Below, piece by piece: positions 1 to 6,681 of a stretch of DNA of 10,119 bases (positions are counted from its first letter, which is position 1; each line of letters opens with the position of its first letter). The notes under the pieces are model-generated. The model had not been told where the DNA came from. It saw only the letters and a program-made list of their open reading frames with translations, and did no database searches. Origin of the DNA: a bacterium (GTDB taxonomy: Bacteria; AUK180); the NCBI GenBank assembly GCA_021162505.1, contig JAGGYO010000121.1, positions 1-10,119 on the forward strand, read 5' to 3'. The position numbers were made by a program, and so were the translations under genes.

Positions 1-531
1 GTAATATATATTTACTATTTATTAATACTTCTTTTTGGTAAAAGGGTATCCCTATTTCTTTATATTATTTCTATGATCCTTTTGCTTTGTGGCTTTTTTA
101 TAAGGATACTTTCAAACAATAAAAAGATATTTGTAAATACACAAAAAGCCGAGGGCTTATATAAAACCACCCGACATCCCATGCTTTTTTCCTATTTTTT
201 TTATGCTTTGCCCATCCCCATATTTTTAGGGTTTAATTTTTTATCCATAGCTCTTTTTACACTCTTTATTTTTTTTATCTATGCAACATTTCAATTAAGT
301 GAGAAATTTTATGTAGATATGTACTCGCAAAGTGTTTTTTATAGATCAAATACGCCTGCTTTGATACCTAATATGAAAATTTCCTTGAGAGAGATCTTCA
401 AAAAGGGTGCAAAATCGATTATTGATACATATGAAATCATTCCCGCGATTTCACCGTTACTGGCGGTAATATTTGTGGAACACTTGGGACTTGTAAAATT
501 TTTGGGGATCATTAAAAATATTTTTATATGA
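1..531 (+). CDS. PEMT/ICMT-like integral-membrane methyltransferase family protein, 5' partial
   Basis: The frame is open from the first base of the window (24 further codons before the first ATG at 73), so the true start lies upstream; 176 residues are visible. A hydrophobic N-terminal stretch is followed by GLYKTTRHPM, which matches the G-x-Y-x-x-x-RHP-M signature of the phospholipid/isoprenylcysteine methyltransferase-like families (PEMT, ICMT, NnrU relatives). Then come two hydrophobic segments and an E-x-x-x-x-x-x-Y element ending in TPALIP, which resembles the conserved C-terminal Glu/Tyr...P-x-IP region that closes the SAM site in ICMT. About 50 residues follow that block, ending in another hydrophobic segment; this tail is longer than usual. 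By family, it would methylate a lipid or lipid-linked group at the inner membrane, but the substrate cannot be told. Its stop overlaps the lpxB start (ATGA), so the two are probably translated together. Confidence 0.6.
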   Translation, partial: VIYIYYLLILLFGKRVSLFLYIISMILLLCGFFIRILSNNKKIFVNTQKAEGLYKTTRHPMLFSYFFYALPIPIFLGFNFLSIALFTLFIFFIYATFQLSEKFYVDMYSQSVFYRSNTPALIPNMKISLREIFKKGAKSIIDTYEIIPAISPLLAVIFVEHLGLVKFLGIIKNIFI

Positions 532-1613
532 AAAAAAGAATATTTATCCTTACCGGGGAAGAATCAGGAGATATTAGAGCATCTGAACTCGCTGAAAAAT
601 TAAGGTCTTATAATATGGAAATTTCCGCCGTAGGCGGGGATCATCTAAAGAAAGTTGGTGTTGACATTGTATTTCCCATTGAAAAAATAACGACATTCGG
701 TTTTCTGGAAGTGCTGAAAAAATTACCAAAGATCATCAAGTTTAGATCTTTCATAAAGAAAAAAATATTGGATCTCAAACCCCAAATAGTTATTTTAGTA
801 GATTACCCCGGTTTTAATATTCCATTTTTAAAATGGTTGAAGAAGAAAGGGTTTAAAACCGTTTATTATGTTTTACCTAAGGTCTGGGCTCATGGTAAGG
901 GAAGAATTGGAGTAATACAAAAATATTCTGATCTTATGCTTTCCATTATTCCTTTGGAAAAAACACTTTTCGGAAGGAAGTGTTTCTATGTAGGGAATCC
1001 AGTTTTGAAAAGGGTAGAAGAATTTAAAAAAGAGTATAATGAAAAAAAATATATTGGTGTATTCCCGGGAAGTAGAATTCAGGAAATAAAATACATTTTG
1101 CCTATAATGCTGGATACGGCAAAGCTGTTACCCGAGGATCATTTTATTATTAATATTCCGCACCAGCTGGAAGAAGAAACCCAAAAGATCATTGATAAAT
1201 ATGATATAGATATAAAGATAATGAAGGATAATTACTATGAGGCGGTATTGCAATGTAAATATGCTTTGGTCGCATCTGGTACCGCCACCTTGGAGGCGGC
1301 GCTTTTGAAGGTCCCTTTTGCAATAATATATAAACTTAATCCCTTAACATTTTTCATTATGAGAACAATTATTAAGATAAAATACATTGGCTTGCCGAAT
1401 ATTTTTTTGGAGCGTTTGGCATTTAAGGAATTTATTCAAAATGCTGCTAAGCCGGTAAAGATCAGAGAGCATATTGAAAAGGAGATGAATGATGATGAAT
1501 TGCAAAAAAGAATCGAGGATCAAGGGGATGAACTATATAAAATATTAGGCACGGCAAATTTAAAATTTGGTGTGAAAAAGATATTAGAATTAATGGAGGA
1601 TAGTAATGTTTAA
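528..1613 (+). CDS. lpxB: Lipid-A-disaccharide synthase LpxB
   Basis: LpxB is a GT19 glycosyltransferase that joins UDP-2,3-diacylglucosamine and lipid X (2,3-diacylglucosamine-1-phosphate) to give the lipid A disaccharide at the inner face of the cytoplasmic membrane. The 361 residues show the family blocks in order: GEESGD (10-15), GGDHLKKVG (36-44), EVLKKLP (61-67), VDYPGFN (91-97, with the catalytically important Asp at 92), LPKVWAHGKGR (116-126), VGNP (155-158), PGSRIQEI (180-187), ASGTATLE (248-255) and a later LPN...EFIQN block. Length is slightly under the usual 380 or so. The WAW of the proteobacterial enzymes reads WAH here. There is no good Shine-Dalgarno; the start is fixed by the ATGA overlap with the upstream gene, and the 3' end overlaps hslV by 8 bases. 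Other lpx genes are not in the window. Identity is near certain. Confidence 0.96.
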   Translation: MKKRIFILTGEESGDIRASELAEKLRSYNMEISAVGGDHLKKVGVDIVFPIEKITTFGFLEVLKKLPKIIKFRSFIKKKILDLKPQIVILVDYPGFNIPFLKWLKKKGFKTVYYVLPKVWAHGKGRIGVIQKYSDLMLSIIPLEKTLFGRKCFYVGNPVLKRVEEFKKEYNEKKYIGVFPGSRIQEIKYILPIMLDTAKLLPEDHFIINIPHQLEEETQKIIDKYDIDIKIMKDNYYEAVLQCKYALVASGTATLEAALLKVPFAIIYKLNPLTFFIMRTIIKIKYIGLPNIFLERLAFKEFIQNAAKPVKIREHIEKEMNDDELQKRIEDQGDELYKILGTANLKFGVKKILELMEDSNV

Positions 1614-2157
1614 AGGAACGACCATACTTTCAGTAAGGAAAGGGAATAAAGTTGTAATCGGCGGTGACGGTCAAGTTACTTTGGGTAATACCATTGTAAA
1701 AGCAGATGCGAAGAAAATAAGGGTATTTAAAGAATTTAATACGCTTGTCGGCTTTGCCGGCGGCACTGCGGACGCATTTACACTATTCGAAAAATTAGGT
1801 GAATTTTTAAAAAAGTATCCGGATAATTTATTAAAGGCAGCGGTAGAATTAGCAAAACTTTGGAGAACAGATAAAATGTTAAGAAGATTAGAAGCCATGC
1901 TTATTGCGGTAAATCCACAGGTTTCTTTGTTGATATCCGGCACCGGGGATGTTCTTACCCGTGATGACAATGTGCTGGCAATCGGTTCCGGCGCACCTTA
2001 TGCTCAATCTTCAGCTCTTGCATTGCTGAAAAATACGGATCTGGACGCAAAAGCAGTGGTTAAAAAATCCCTTATAATCGCATCTGAAATTTGCATATAT
2101 ACCAATAATAACCTAACAATAGAGGAAATCAACTATGGGCGAAATAAAAAAAAGTGA
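1606..2157 (+). CDS. hslV: HslV, peptidase subunit of the HslUV ATP-dependent protease
   Basis: HslV (ClpQ) forms a dodecameric N-terminal-threonine peptidase that works with the AAA+ unfoldase HslU in the cytoplasm. The 183-residue product begins MFKGTTILSVRKG; removal of four residues would expose Thr5 as the nucleophile (Thr1 of the mature protein), and Asp21 and Lys37 match Asp17 and Lys33 of the E. coli enzyme. Further family blocks are FAGGTADAFTLFE, AAVELAKLWRTDKMLR, ISGTGDV, IGSGAPYAQ and ICIYTN. The start is well supported by GGAGG at 1595-1599, six bases before the ATG. It overlaps lpxB by 8 bases and the next gene by 23. hslU usually follows hslV directly but does not here, so the unfoldase must be encoded elsewhere or be absent. 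Identity is near certain. Confidence 0.97.
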   Translation: MFKGTTILSVRKGNKVVIGGDGQVTLGNTIVKADAKKIRVFKEFNTLVGFAGGTADAFTLFEKLGEFLKKYPDNLLKAAVELAKLWRTDKMLRRLEAMLIAVNPQVSLLISGTGDVLTRDDNVLAIGSGAPYAQSSALALLKNTDLDAKAVVKKSLIIASEICIYTNNNLTIEEINYGRNKKK

Positions 2158-2668
2158 TCCGGTAGTGTTCTTTGCCGGTTTTATGGTGAAACAAGGGCAT
2201 AAGCTAAATGAATATCTTGAATATCTAAAAGATTTCGGTCATGTATTGGGTATCCTCGGCCCCGTCAATTTTTCAAATATTTCAGATTATTATGACGAAG
2301 AAATGGGTGAAAATATACAAAAGTACTATTTCTTCACCGACAAATTGTTTAATCCGGAAGAATTAAAAGAATTAAAGATCCGTTCCAACCATATAGAAGA
2401 TAAATTAATGGAAAGCGATAAAAGAACGGTGAATTTTGATGTAGGATATATTGCATTGTCAAAATTTGTTCTTGCATCCACCAAAAATTTTTACCATAGG
2501 ATCTACCTTGGAAAAGGAATATATGCGGAAATTACCATGTACTTTAAGAATAAGGAGTTTCGCTGGTTACCTTGGACCTATAAGGACTATAAAGAGGGTA
2601 CGGTCATGGAACTTTTACACCATGCAAGGGCGTTTTTAAAAGAAAAGATCGATGAAAATAGAAGCTAA
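2135..2668 (+). CDS. DUF4416 family protein
   Basis: This 177-residue cytoplasmic protein (no signal peptide, no membrane segment) fits the DUF4416 family by pattern: an N-terminal FFAGFM element, GPVNFSNISDYYDEEMG (about 42-58), a middle KIRSNHIEDK segment, VNFDVGYIALSKFVLASTK (about 99-117), HRIYLGKGIYAEITMYF and a final WLPWTYKDYKEG block. The blocks were recognised from memory of the family and no search was run. The function of the family is not established. The start at 2135 is supported by GAGG at 2122-2125 with a 9-base spacer and lies inside the end of hslV; the 3' end overlaps the radical SAM gene by 17 bases. Its place in a translationally coupled cluster suggests co-expression with hslV and amrS, but gives no specific role. 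Confidence 0.85.
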   Translation: MGEIKKSDPVVFFAGFMVKQGHKLNEYLEYLKDFGHVLGILGPVNFSNISDYYDEEMGENIQKYYFFTDKLFNPEELKELKIRSNHIEDKLMESDKRTVNFDVGYIALSKFVLASTKNFYHRIYLGKGIYAEITMYFKNKEFRWLPWTYKDYKEGTVMELLHHARAFLKEKIDENRS

Positions 2669-3653
2669 GTTTTATCAAAAGCTCAAAGATAAAAGGGTAA
2701 AATGCACTCTTTGTCCACATGAATGTCTGTTGTCTCCAGGTCAAAGGGGAATTTGTAAGGTAAGAAAAAATATTTCAGGGCAGCTCTATTCATTGAACTA
2801 CGGGAATATAACAAGTATGGGGATCGATCCCATAGAAAAGAAACCATTATATCATTTTTTCCCCTCAAGTAATATCCTCTCCATTGGCTCTTCGGGATGT
2901 AATTTATTGTGTCCATTTTGTCAAAACATTGAGATCTCTGATGCAGATAATGTTATTGAGACAAAAGAGACCACACCTCAGGATATAATAAAAATTGCCA
3001 AGAGCAATAATTCTTTTGGTATTGCCTATACCTATAATGAGCCAACGGTATTTTATGAATTTGTACACGATACATCTGTTTTAGCAAAAAAAAGTGGCAT
3101 AAAAAATGTATGGGTAACAAATGGAAATATAAGCATGGAAGCTTTAAAAGAGATAAGACCTTATATGGATGCTGCAAATATTGACTTGAAATCTTTTAAT
3201 AGTGATTTCTATAGTTCTTTTGTATCAGGCGACCTTGAAACAACAAAAGATACAATAGCATATCTCTTTAAAGAGGGTGTTCATATTGAAATTACATTTC
3301 TTACCATTACCAATAAAAACGATTCTTCGGAAGAAATGGAAAATATTGCCAAATGGATAGCTTCCATTTCCCATAATATACCCCTCCATATATCAAGATA
3401 TTTCCCCATGAATAAAATACTTGAACCCCCGACATCATTGAATATTTTAAATAGAAATTATGATATTGGTAAAAAGTATTTAAAATATGTTTATTTGGGT
3501 AATGTTATGGATAAAGCCAGGTCTAATACATACTGTCCTAATTGTAATACACTGTTAATTGAAAGGCGGGGTTATCAGATAAATGATCTAATAAAGAATG
3601 GGAGCTGTCCCAAATGTCATACGAAGATCTATGGGGAGTTCAATGGAGTATAG
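2652..3653 (+). CDS. amrS: AmmeMemoRadiSam-type radical SAM enzyme (AmrS, formerly annotated as pyruvate formate-lyase activating enzyme-like)
   Basis: A radical SAM enzyme that should bind a [4Fe-4S] cluster and cleave S-adenosylmethionine. The 333 residues hold an N-terminal cysteine cluster (Cys18, 21, 25 and 35, in a CTLCPHEC...GICKVR context), then the conserved GIDPIEKKPLYHFFP block, and the radical SAM triad C-x3-C-x2-C at Cys82, Cys86 and Cys89 (SGCNLLCPFCQN). YTYNEPT and NIDLKSF are further family blocks. The last 50 residues carry CPNC and CPKC pairs typical of a zinc ribbon. This layout matches the radical SAM member of the AmmeMemoRadiSam trio, not true PFL activases. Its usual partners AMMECR1 and Memo are not in the window; the substrate is not established. 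The start is internal to the upstream gene with a weak Shine-Dalgarno, so coupling is likely. Confidence 0.88.
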   Translation: MKIEAKFYQKLKDKRVKCTLCPHECLLSPGQRGICKVRKNISGQLYSLNYGNITSMGIDPIEKKPLYHFFPSSNILSIGSSGCNLLCPFCQNIEISDADNVIETKETTPQDIIKIAKSNNSFGIAYTYNEPTVFYEFVHDTSVLAKKSGIKNVWVTNGNISMEALKEIRPYMDAANIDLKSFNSDFYSSFVSGDLETTKDTIAYLFKEGVHIEITFLTITNKNDSSEEMENIAKWIASISHNIPLHISRYFPMNKILEPPTSLNILNRNYDIGKKYLKYVYLGNVMDKARSNTYCPNCNTLLIERRGYQINDLIKNGSCPKCHTKIYGEFNGV

Positions 3654-3662
3654 GAAATTATT

Positions 3663-4757
3663 ATGAAAAAAGCAATTATCTTTTTATTTCTTATGATCTC
3701 TACTTTAATTTTTTCAACAAGCATAAGGATACTTATCGTCAAAGAACCGTTGATCAAACTGGAATTCTCAACAATCAAGACGATAATTAACGGCGTACAC
3801 AAAACCTATTATAAGGGTATGATCGTTTCTTCCAATTCCAAGGGAATAACCATATTCTATAATAATAAGACCCAAAATTATACTCAGATCGATTTTAAAA
3901 GCAATTTTGTTAAGATAAACGGAAAGAAATATAGCGGTTATTTTAAAATATTTCGTCACGCTAAGCGAATATATGTAGTGCTGACATTAGAAATGGAAGA
4001 TTATGTTCGAGGTGTTCTTCCGGGAGAAATGCCGAGTAATTGGCCAATTGAAGCGCTTAAAGCTCAGGCGATACTGGCAAGAACTTATGGGTATTATCAC
4101 CTTCTGCAGCATAAAAAATATTATGATCTTGGAAGTGATGTCAACTATCAGATTTTCTCGGGAAATGTAGGAATTTCTGAAAGTGTAAATAAAGCAGTAC
4201 GATCAACCAGACATTTGGTTTTAACATATTCTGATTTCCCTATTGTTGTATTTTACCATTCTACCTGTGGTGGAATGACTGAATCATCCGATGAGGTTTG
4301 GGGAAAAGGATATCCTTATCTGACCCCGAAGGAGTGTAATTATTGTTATGATTCGCCGCATTTTAATTGGGAATATACAATAACCATGGATAAATTTATT
4401 GGTATTTTAAATAAAAAAAAAGGAACAGATTTTGACTATATTACCGATATTCAATATAAAGGAAAGACAAGATCGGAGAGAGTAAGAAGTTTTCTTTTTG
4501 TAAATAGCGATAGTGATAAAAAATTGGAAATTAAAGGCAATGATTTCAGAATGCTTATGGGTCCAAATAAAATAAAATCACTGTTAATAACAAATGTAAG
4601 AATAGATGGATTTGAGATAAAATTTGAAGGTCGCGGTTTCGGTCATGGAGTAGGTATGTGCCAATATGGTGCAAAGCACCTTGCGGAAGAAAAGAAGAAC
4701 TATATTTTTATATTAGATTTTTATTTTCACGGCACAACGCTAAAAAATATACAATGA
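3663..4757 (+). CDS. Secreted SpoIID/LytB-domain protein, probable peptidoglycan lytic transglycosylase
   Basis: SpoIID-family proteins cleave peptidoglycan glycan strands. The 364-residue product starts with a Lys-Lys-plus-hydrophobic segment (residues 2-20) that looks like a signal peptide or anchor, so it should act in the periplasm. The SpoIID core starts near residue 105: MEDYVRGVLPGEMPSNWPIEALKAQAILARTYG includes Glu122 in the PGEMP motif, the position of the catalytic Glu in SpoIID. It continues with FYHSTCGGMTESSDEVWG (His199, Cys202) and Cys225/Cys228, which may bind a metal as reported for a clostridial homologue, and ends with the family block GRGFGHGVGMCQYGAK. The start at 3663 follows AGGA at 3652-3655 (spacer 7), which overlaps the stop of the previous gene. 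No sporulation genes are near; in non-sporulating diderms such proteins are assumed to act in ordinary wall turnover. It appears to be the last gene of the operon. Confidence 0.88.
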   Translation: MKKAIIFLFLMISTLIFSTSIRILIVKEPLIKLEFSTIKTIINGVHKTYYKGMIVSSNSKGITIFYNNKTQNYTQIDFKSNFVKINGKKYSGYFKIFRHAKRIYVVLTLEMEDYVRGVLPGEMPSNWPIEALKAQAILARTYGYYHLLQHKKYYDLGSDVNYQIFSGNVGISESVNKAVRSTRHLVLTYSDFPIVVFYHSTCGGMTESSDEVWGKGYPYLTPKECNYCYDSPHFNWEYTITMDKFIGILNKKKGTDFDYITDIQYKGKTRSERVRSFLFVNSDSDKKLEIKGNDFRMLMGPNKIKSLLITNVRIDGFEIKFEGRGFGHGVGMCQYGAKHLAEEKKNYIFILDFYFHGTTLKNIQ

Positions 4758-4840
4758 AAAATAATTCAACAACCATTATTAATAGAAGAATATCTCACAA
4801 TGAACAAATCATTACCTCAAAATCAATTTTGGGAAATTGC

Positions 4841-4868
4841 TTGACAAAAAATGTAAATAATTTATCAT
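4841..4868 (+). promoter_or_regulatory. Sigma70-type promoter of the aminotransferase gene
   Basis: TTGACA at 4841-4846 and TATCAT at 4863-4868 are separated by 16 bases; the -35 is a perfect match and the -10 has one mismatch. Transcription would start near 4875, giving a leader of about 18 bases that contains the Shine-Dalgarno GGAG at 4884-4887. It separates the aminotransferase from the upstream operon, which ends at 4757. Confidence 0.75.
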
Positions 4869-4892
4869 TAAACATTTATTAATGGAGTTCAT

Positions 4893-6098
4893 ATGAAATT
4901 TGCACGAAGGATGTCTAAATTAAAAGGGGTTGCTTCTCTTGATATGCTCGCTAAAGCAACTAGATTACAGGAAGAAGGGAGGGATATTATTCATATGGAG
5001 GTAGGCGAACCCGATTTCAATACTCCTAAAAATATCAAACTTGCAGGTGAAAAAGCCATAAAAGATAATTATACTCATTATAGTCCCGCCGCTGGTTTTT
5101 CAAAATTAAGAAAGATCATTGCTGAATATGAAAGTAATTATAAAGGAATAAATATTGATCCCGCAGAGATAGTTATTACTTCCGGTGCAAAACCCATAAT
5201 GTATTATGCCATAACTCTTTTTGCTCAACTTTACGATGAGGTCATTTTCCCAGATCCGGGATATCCGGTATATAAATCCATTATTAAGTTTACCGGTGCT
5301 CGTCCGGTATCTATGCCTCTGATAGAGGATAACAATTTCGGTCTTGATAGAGTTTTATTAAAGGCTTCTATTAATTCCAATACCAAAATGATTATTTTAA
5401 ATACTCCAGGCAATCCCACGGGTTCTATTTTATCTAAAAATGATATTGAATTTATTGCCGATCTTGCCATAGAAAAAGATCTGGTCGTTTTATCAGATGA
5501 AATATACTCAAGGATCATATACAAAAATAAATTTTTCTCAATATATTCGATTCCTGAAATGAGAGAAAGGACCATTATCCTAAACGGTTTGTCCAAGACC
5601 TATGCCATGACCGGCTGGCGTCTTGGCTGGGGTATAATGCCGCCGGAGATCTCAAAAATAATGATCAGATTAAATGCTAATATAACTTCTTGCGCAAGTA
5701 CTATTTCACAAATGGCAGCGGTAGAAGCTTTATTGGGAAGTCAAAATGAAATCACAAAAATGTGTGAAAAATTCACAAAAAGAAGAAATTATATTGTAAA
5801 GCGTTTAAATAAAATGAGAAATGTTCATGTACAATTACCCGAAGGAGCATTTTATGTTTTCCCGAATATAAAAGAAACGGGAAGAAAATCAGCCAAAATA
5901 GCTGAGTACTTATTGGACGATGCCGGCATAGCATTGCTTCCGGGCTCCGGATTCGGGCACTATGGCGAGGGTTATTTAAGAATATCTTATGCAACTTCAA
6001 TGGAAAATATTAAAAAAGCAATGGATAGAATGGAAAAATCCATGGCAAAACTTGAACCTAAAAGAAAAAGAAATAATCGTGAGGTTTATAGAAAATAA
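4893..6098 (+). CDS. Class I PLP-dependent aminotransferase, AspB-like (probable aspartate aminotransferase)
   Basis: A fold-type I aminotransferase of the bacterial aspartate aminotransferase 1b/AspB-like group, expected to move amino groups between aspartate or other amino acids and 2-oxoglutarate in the cytoplasm. In the 401 residues, EVGEPDFNTP (36-45) and YSPAAGFSKLR form the N-terminal substrate region. NTPGNPTG carries Asn174, SDEIYS carries Asp202 and Tyr205, SKTYAMTGWRLGW carries the Schiff-base lysine Lys235 and Arg243, and LRISYAT carries the carboxylate-binding Arg362. All PLP residues are present and the length is normal, with a short basic tail. The start is set by GGAG at 4884-4887, five bases before the ATG. 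It appears monocistronic, with its own promoter and a palindrome after its stop. Substrate range (aspartate, alanine, aromatic or prephenate) cannot be decided from motifs. Confidence 0.92.
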   Translation: MKFARRMSKLKGVASLDMLAKATRLQEEGRDIIHMEVGEPDFNTPKNIKLAGEKAIKDNYTHYSPAAGFSKLRKIIAEYESNYKGINIDPAEIVITSGAKPIMYYAITLFAQLYDEVIFPDPGYPVYKSIIKFTGARPVSMPLIEDNNFGLDRVLLKASINSNTKMIILNTPGNPTGSILSKNDIEFIADLAIEKDLVVLSDEIYSRIIYKNKFFSIYSIPEMRERTIILNGLSKTYAMTGWRLGWGIMPPEISKIMIRLNANITSCASTISQMAAVEALLGSQNEITKMCEKFTKRRNYIVKRLNKMRNVHVQLPEGAFYVFPNIKETGRKSAKIAEYLLDDAGIALLPGSGFGHYGEGYLRISYATSMENIKKAMDRMEKSMAKLEPKRKRNNREVYRK

Positions 6099-6112
6099 AA
6101 CTCCGTAACAAT

Positions 6113-6132
6113 GGGTTGTTCACGAACAACCC
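6113..6132. terminator. Perfect palindrome downstream of the aminotransferase, possible terminator or dispersed repeat
   Basis: GGGTTGTTCACGAACAACCC forms a 9-bp perfect stem around a central AC, 14 bases after the aminotransferase stop. It is followed by CTACATTTTT, which has only a short T run, so it is a plausible but not classic rho-independent terminator for the plus strand; on the minus strand no T run follows directly. The GGGG-TAG flank (read on the minus strand as GTAGGGG) resembles short palindromic repeats scattered between genes in many genomes, so a dispersed element is the alternative. Confidence 0.45.
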
Positions 6133-6140
6133 CTACATTT

Positions 6141-6175
6141 TTCACTATTTACCATTTACTATTCACTATTCACTG
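6141..6175. repeat. Five tandem copies of a 7-bp repeat, consensus TTYACTA
   Basis: Five head-to-tail heptamers fill this stretch: TTCACTA, TTTACCA, TTTACTA, TTCACTA, TTCACTG. Each differs from TTYACTA by at most one base. The array sits in the 140-base gap between convergent genes, eight bases after the palindrome. Short heptamer arrays between genes are known from other bacteria (the STRR sequences of cyanobacteria). No coding or promoter role is apparent. Confidence 0.7.
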
Positions 6176-6238
6176 TATTAATAACCTTTGAACTGGTTTT
6201 TTATTTAGTTTAATAAAACGAAGTATGCGGAAAATTAA

Positions 6239-6610
6239 TTAAACATCAAGAACGCGTTTTATTCTTCCCACAAGCTCTTCAGGTAAAAATGGTTTGGTGA
6301 TGTAATCAATGGCACCTTGCTGAATTCCAAGGATCTTGTCCTTAAAATCTTTCTTTGCAGTGAACATAATAACCGGGATCTTTTTCGTTTTATTGTTTAA
6401 TCTCATGATCTCAATCACTTCCCAGCCATCCATTCCCGGTAACATAATGTCTAACAGCACAATGTCAATATCCTTGTCCATGAGGATCTTTAATCCATCT
6501 TTACCATTCAATGAATAAAAAACATTATAACCATTGTCAAGAAGAATGTCTTTACTTACCTCAATGACATCAATCTCATCATCAATAATCAGGATATTTT
6601 GCTTGCTCAT
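6239..6610 (-). CDS. Receiver-only response regulator (CheY-like)
   Basis: A 123-residue single REC domain with no output domain. The acidic pair is Asp10-Asp11, the phosphoacceptor is Asp54 (in LLDIMLPGMDGWEV), the switch Thr is Thr84 (MFTAK) and the conserved Lys is Lys106 (ITKPF), so phosphorylation should work. Such stand-alone receivers act by binding partner proteins, for example in chemotaxis, phosphorelays or control of hybrid kinases; no histidine kinase is in the window, so the partner is unknown. The start is very secure: AAGGAGGTGA at 6615-6624 on the minus strand lies four bases upstream of the ATG. The gene follows the broken helicase on the same strand but has its own promoter and converges on the aminotransferase. 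Confidence 0.93.
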   Translation of the reverse strand: MSKQNILIIDDEIDVIEVSKDILLDNGYNVFYSLNGKDGLKILMDKDIDIVLLDIMLPGMDGWEVIEIMRLNNKTKKIPVIMFTAKKDFKDKILGIQQGAIDYITKPFLPEELVGRIKRVLDV

Positions 6611-6625
6611 TCTCTCACCTCCTTA

Positions 6626-6654
6626 ATTATAATTCTTTTTTCAAAGAATTTCAA
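6626..6654 (-). promoter_or_regulatory. Promoter of the response regulator gene, with an operator-like dyad in the spacer
   Basis: Read on the minus strand, TTGAAA (6649-6654) and TATAAT (6626-6631) are 17 bases apart, which is optimal spacing. A perfect dyad, AATTCTTT (6643-6650) and AAAGAATT (6631-6638) around four bases, fills the spacer. The expected start of transcription, about seven bases after the -10, falls near 6619-6620, inside the Shine-Dalgarno. The leader would thus be very short, about ten bases. The dyad could be an operator or just chance in AT-rich DNA. Confidence 0.6.
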
Positions 6655-6681
6655 GGGCAGGGTGATTTTAATCACATAATT

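Noticed and set aside
1671..1970. 99-codon minus-strand open frame inside hslV
   Set aside because: It lies antisense to the strongly conserved HslV coding sequence and its translation shows no domain features.
2652..3653. Annotation as pyruvate formate-lyase activating enzyme
   Set aside because: The N-terminal four-Cys cluster, GIDPIEKKPLYHFFP block and C-terminal zinc ribbon match the AmmeMemoRadiSam radical SAM group, and no glycyl-radical enzyme gene is nearby.
4816..4833. Weak hairpin (CTCAAAA/TTTTGGG around TCAA) before the aminotransferase promoter as a terminator of the upstream operon
   Set aside because: The stem is short, AU-rich with a G-U pair, and no T run follows, so it does not qualify as a rho-independent terminator.
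4658..4882. Plus-strand open frame across the spoIID end and the following gap
   Set aside because: It starts within conserved SpoIID motifs in another frame and runs through the -35/-10 of the next gene, with a low-complexity translation.
5231..5596. 121-codon minus-strand open frame inside the aminotransferase gene
   Set aside because: It is antisense to a region with conserved PLP-binding motifs, has no Shine-Dalgarno that I can see and no recognisable product.
6662..6675. Palindrome GTGATTTTAATCAC just downstream of the helicase stop
   Set aside because: The 6-bp arms are AT-rich, there is no T run for a terminator on the minus strand, and one such dyad is expected by chance in DNA of this composition.
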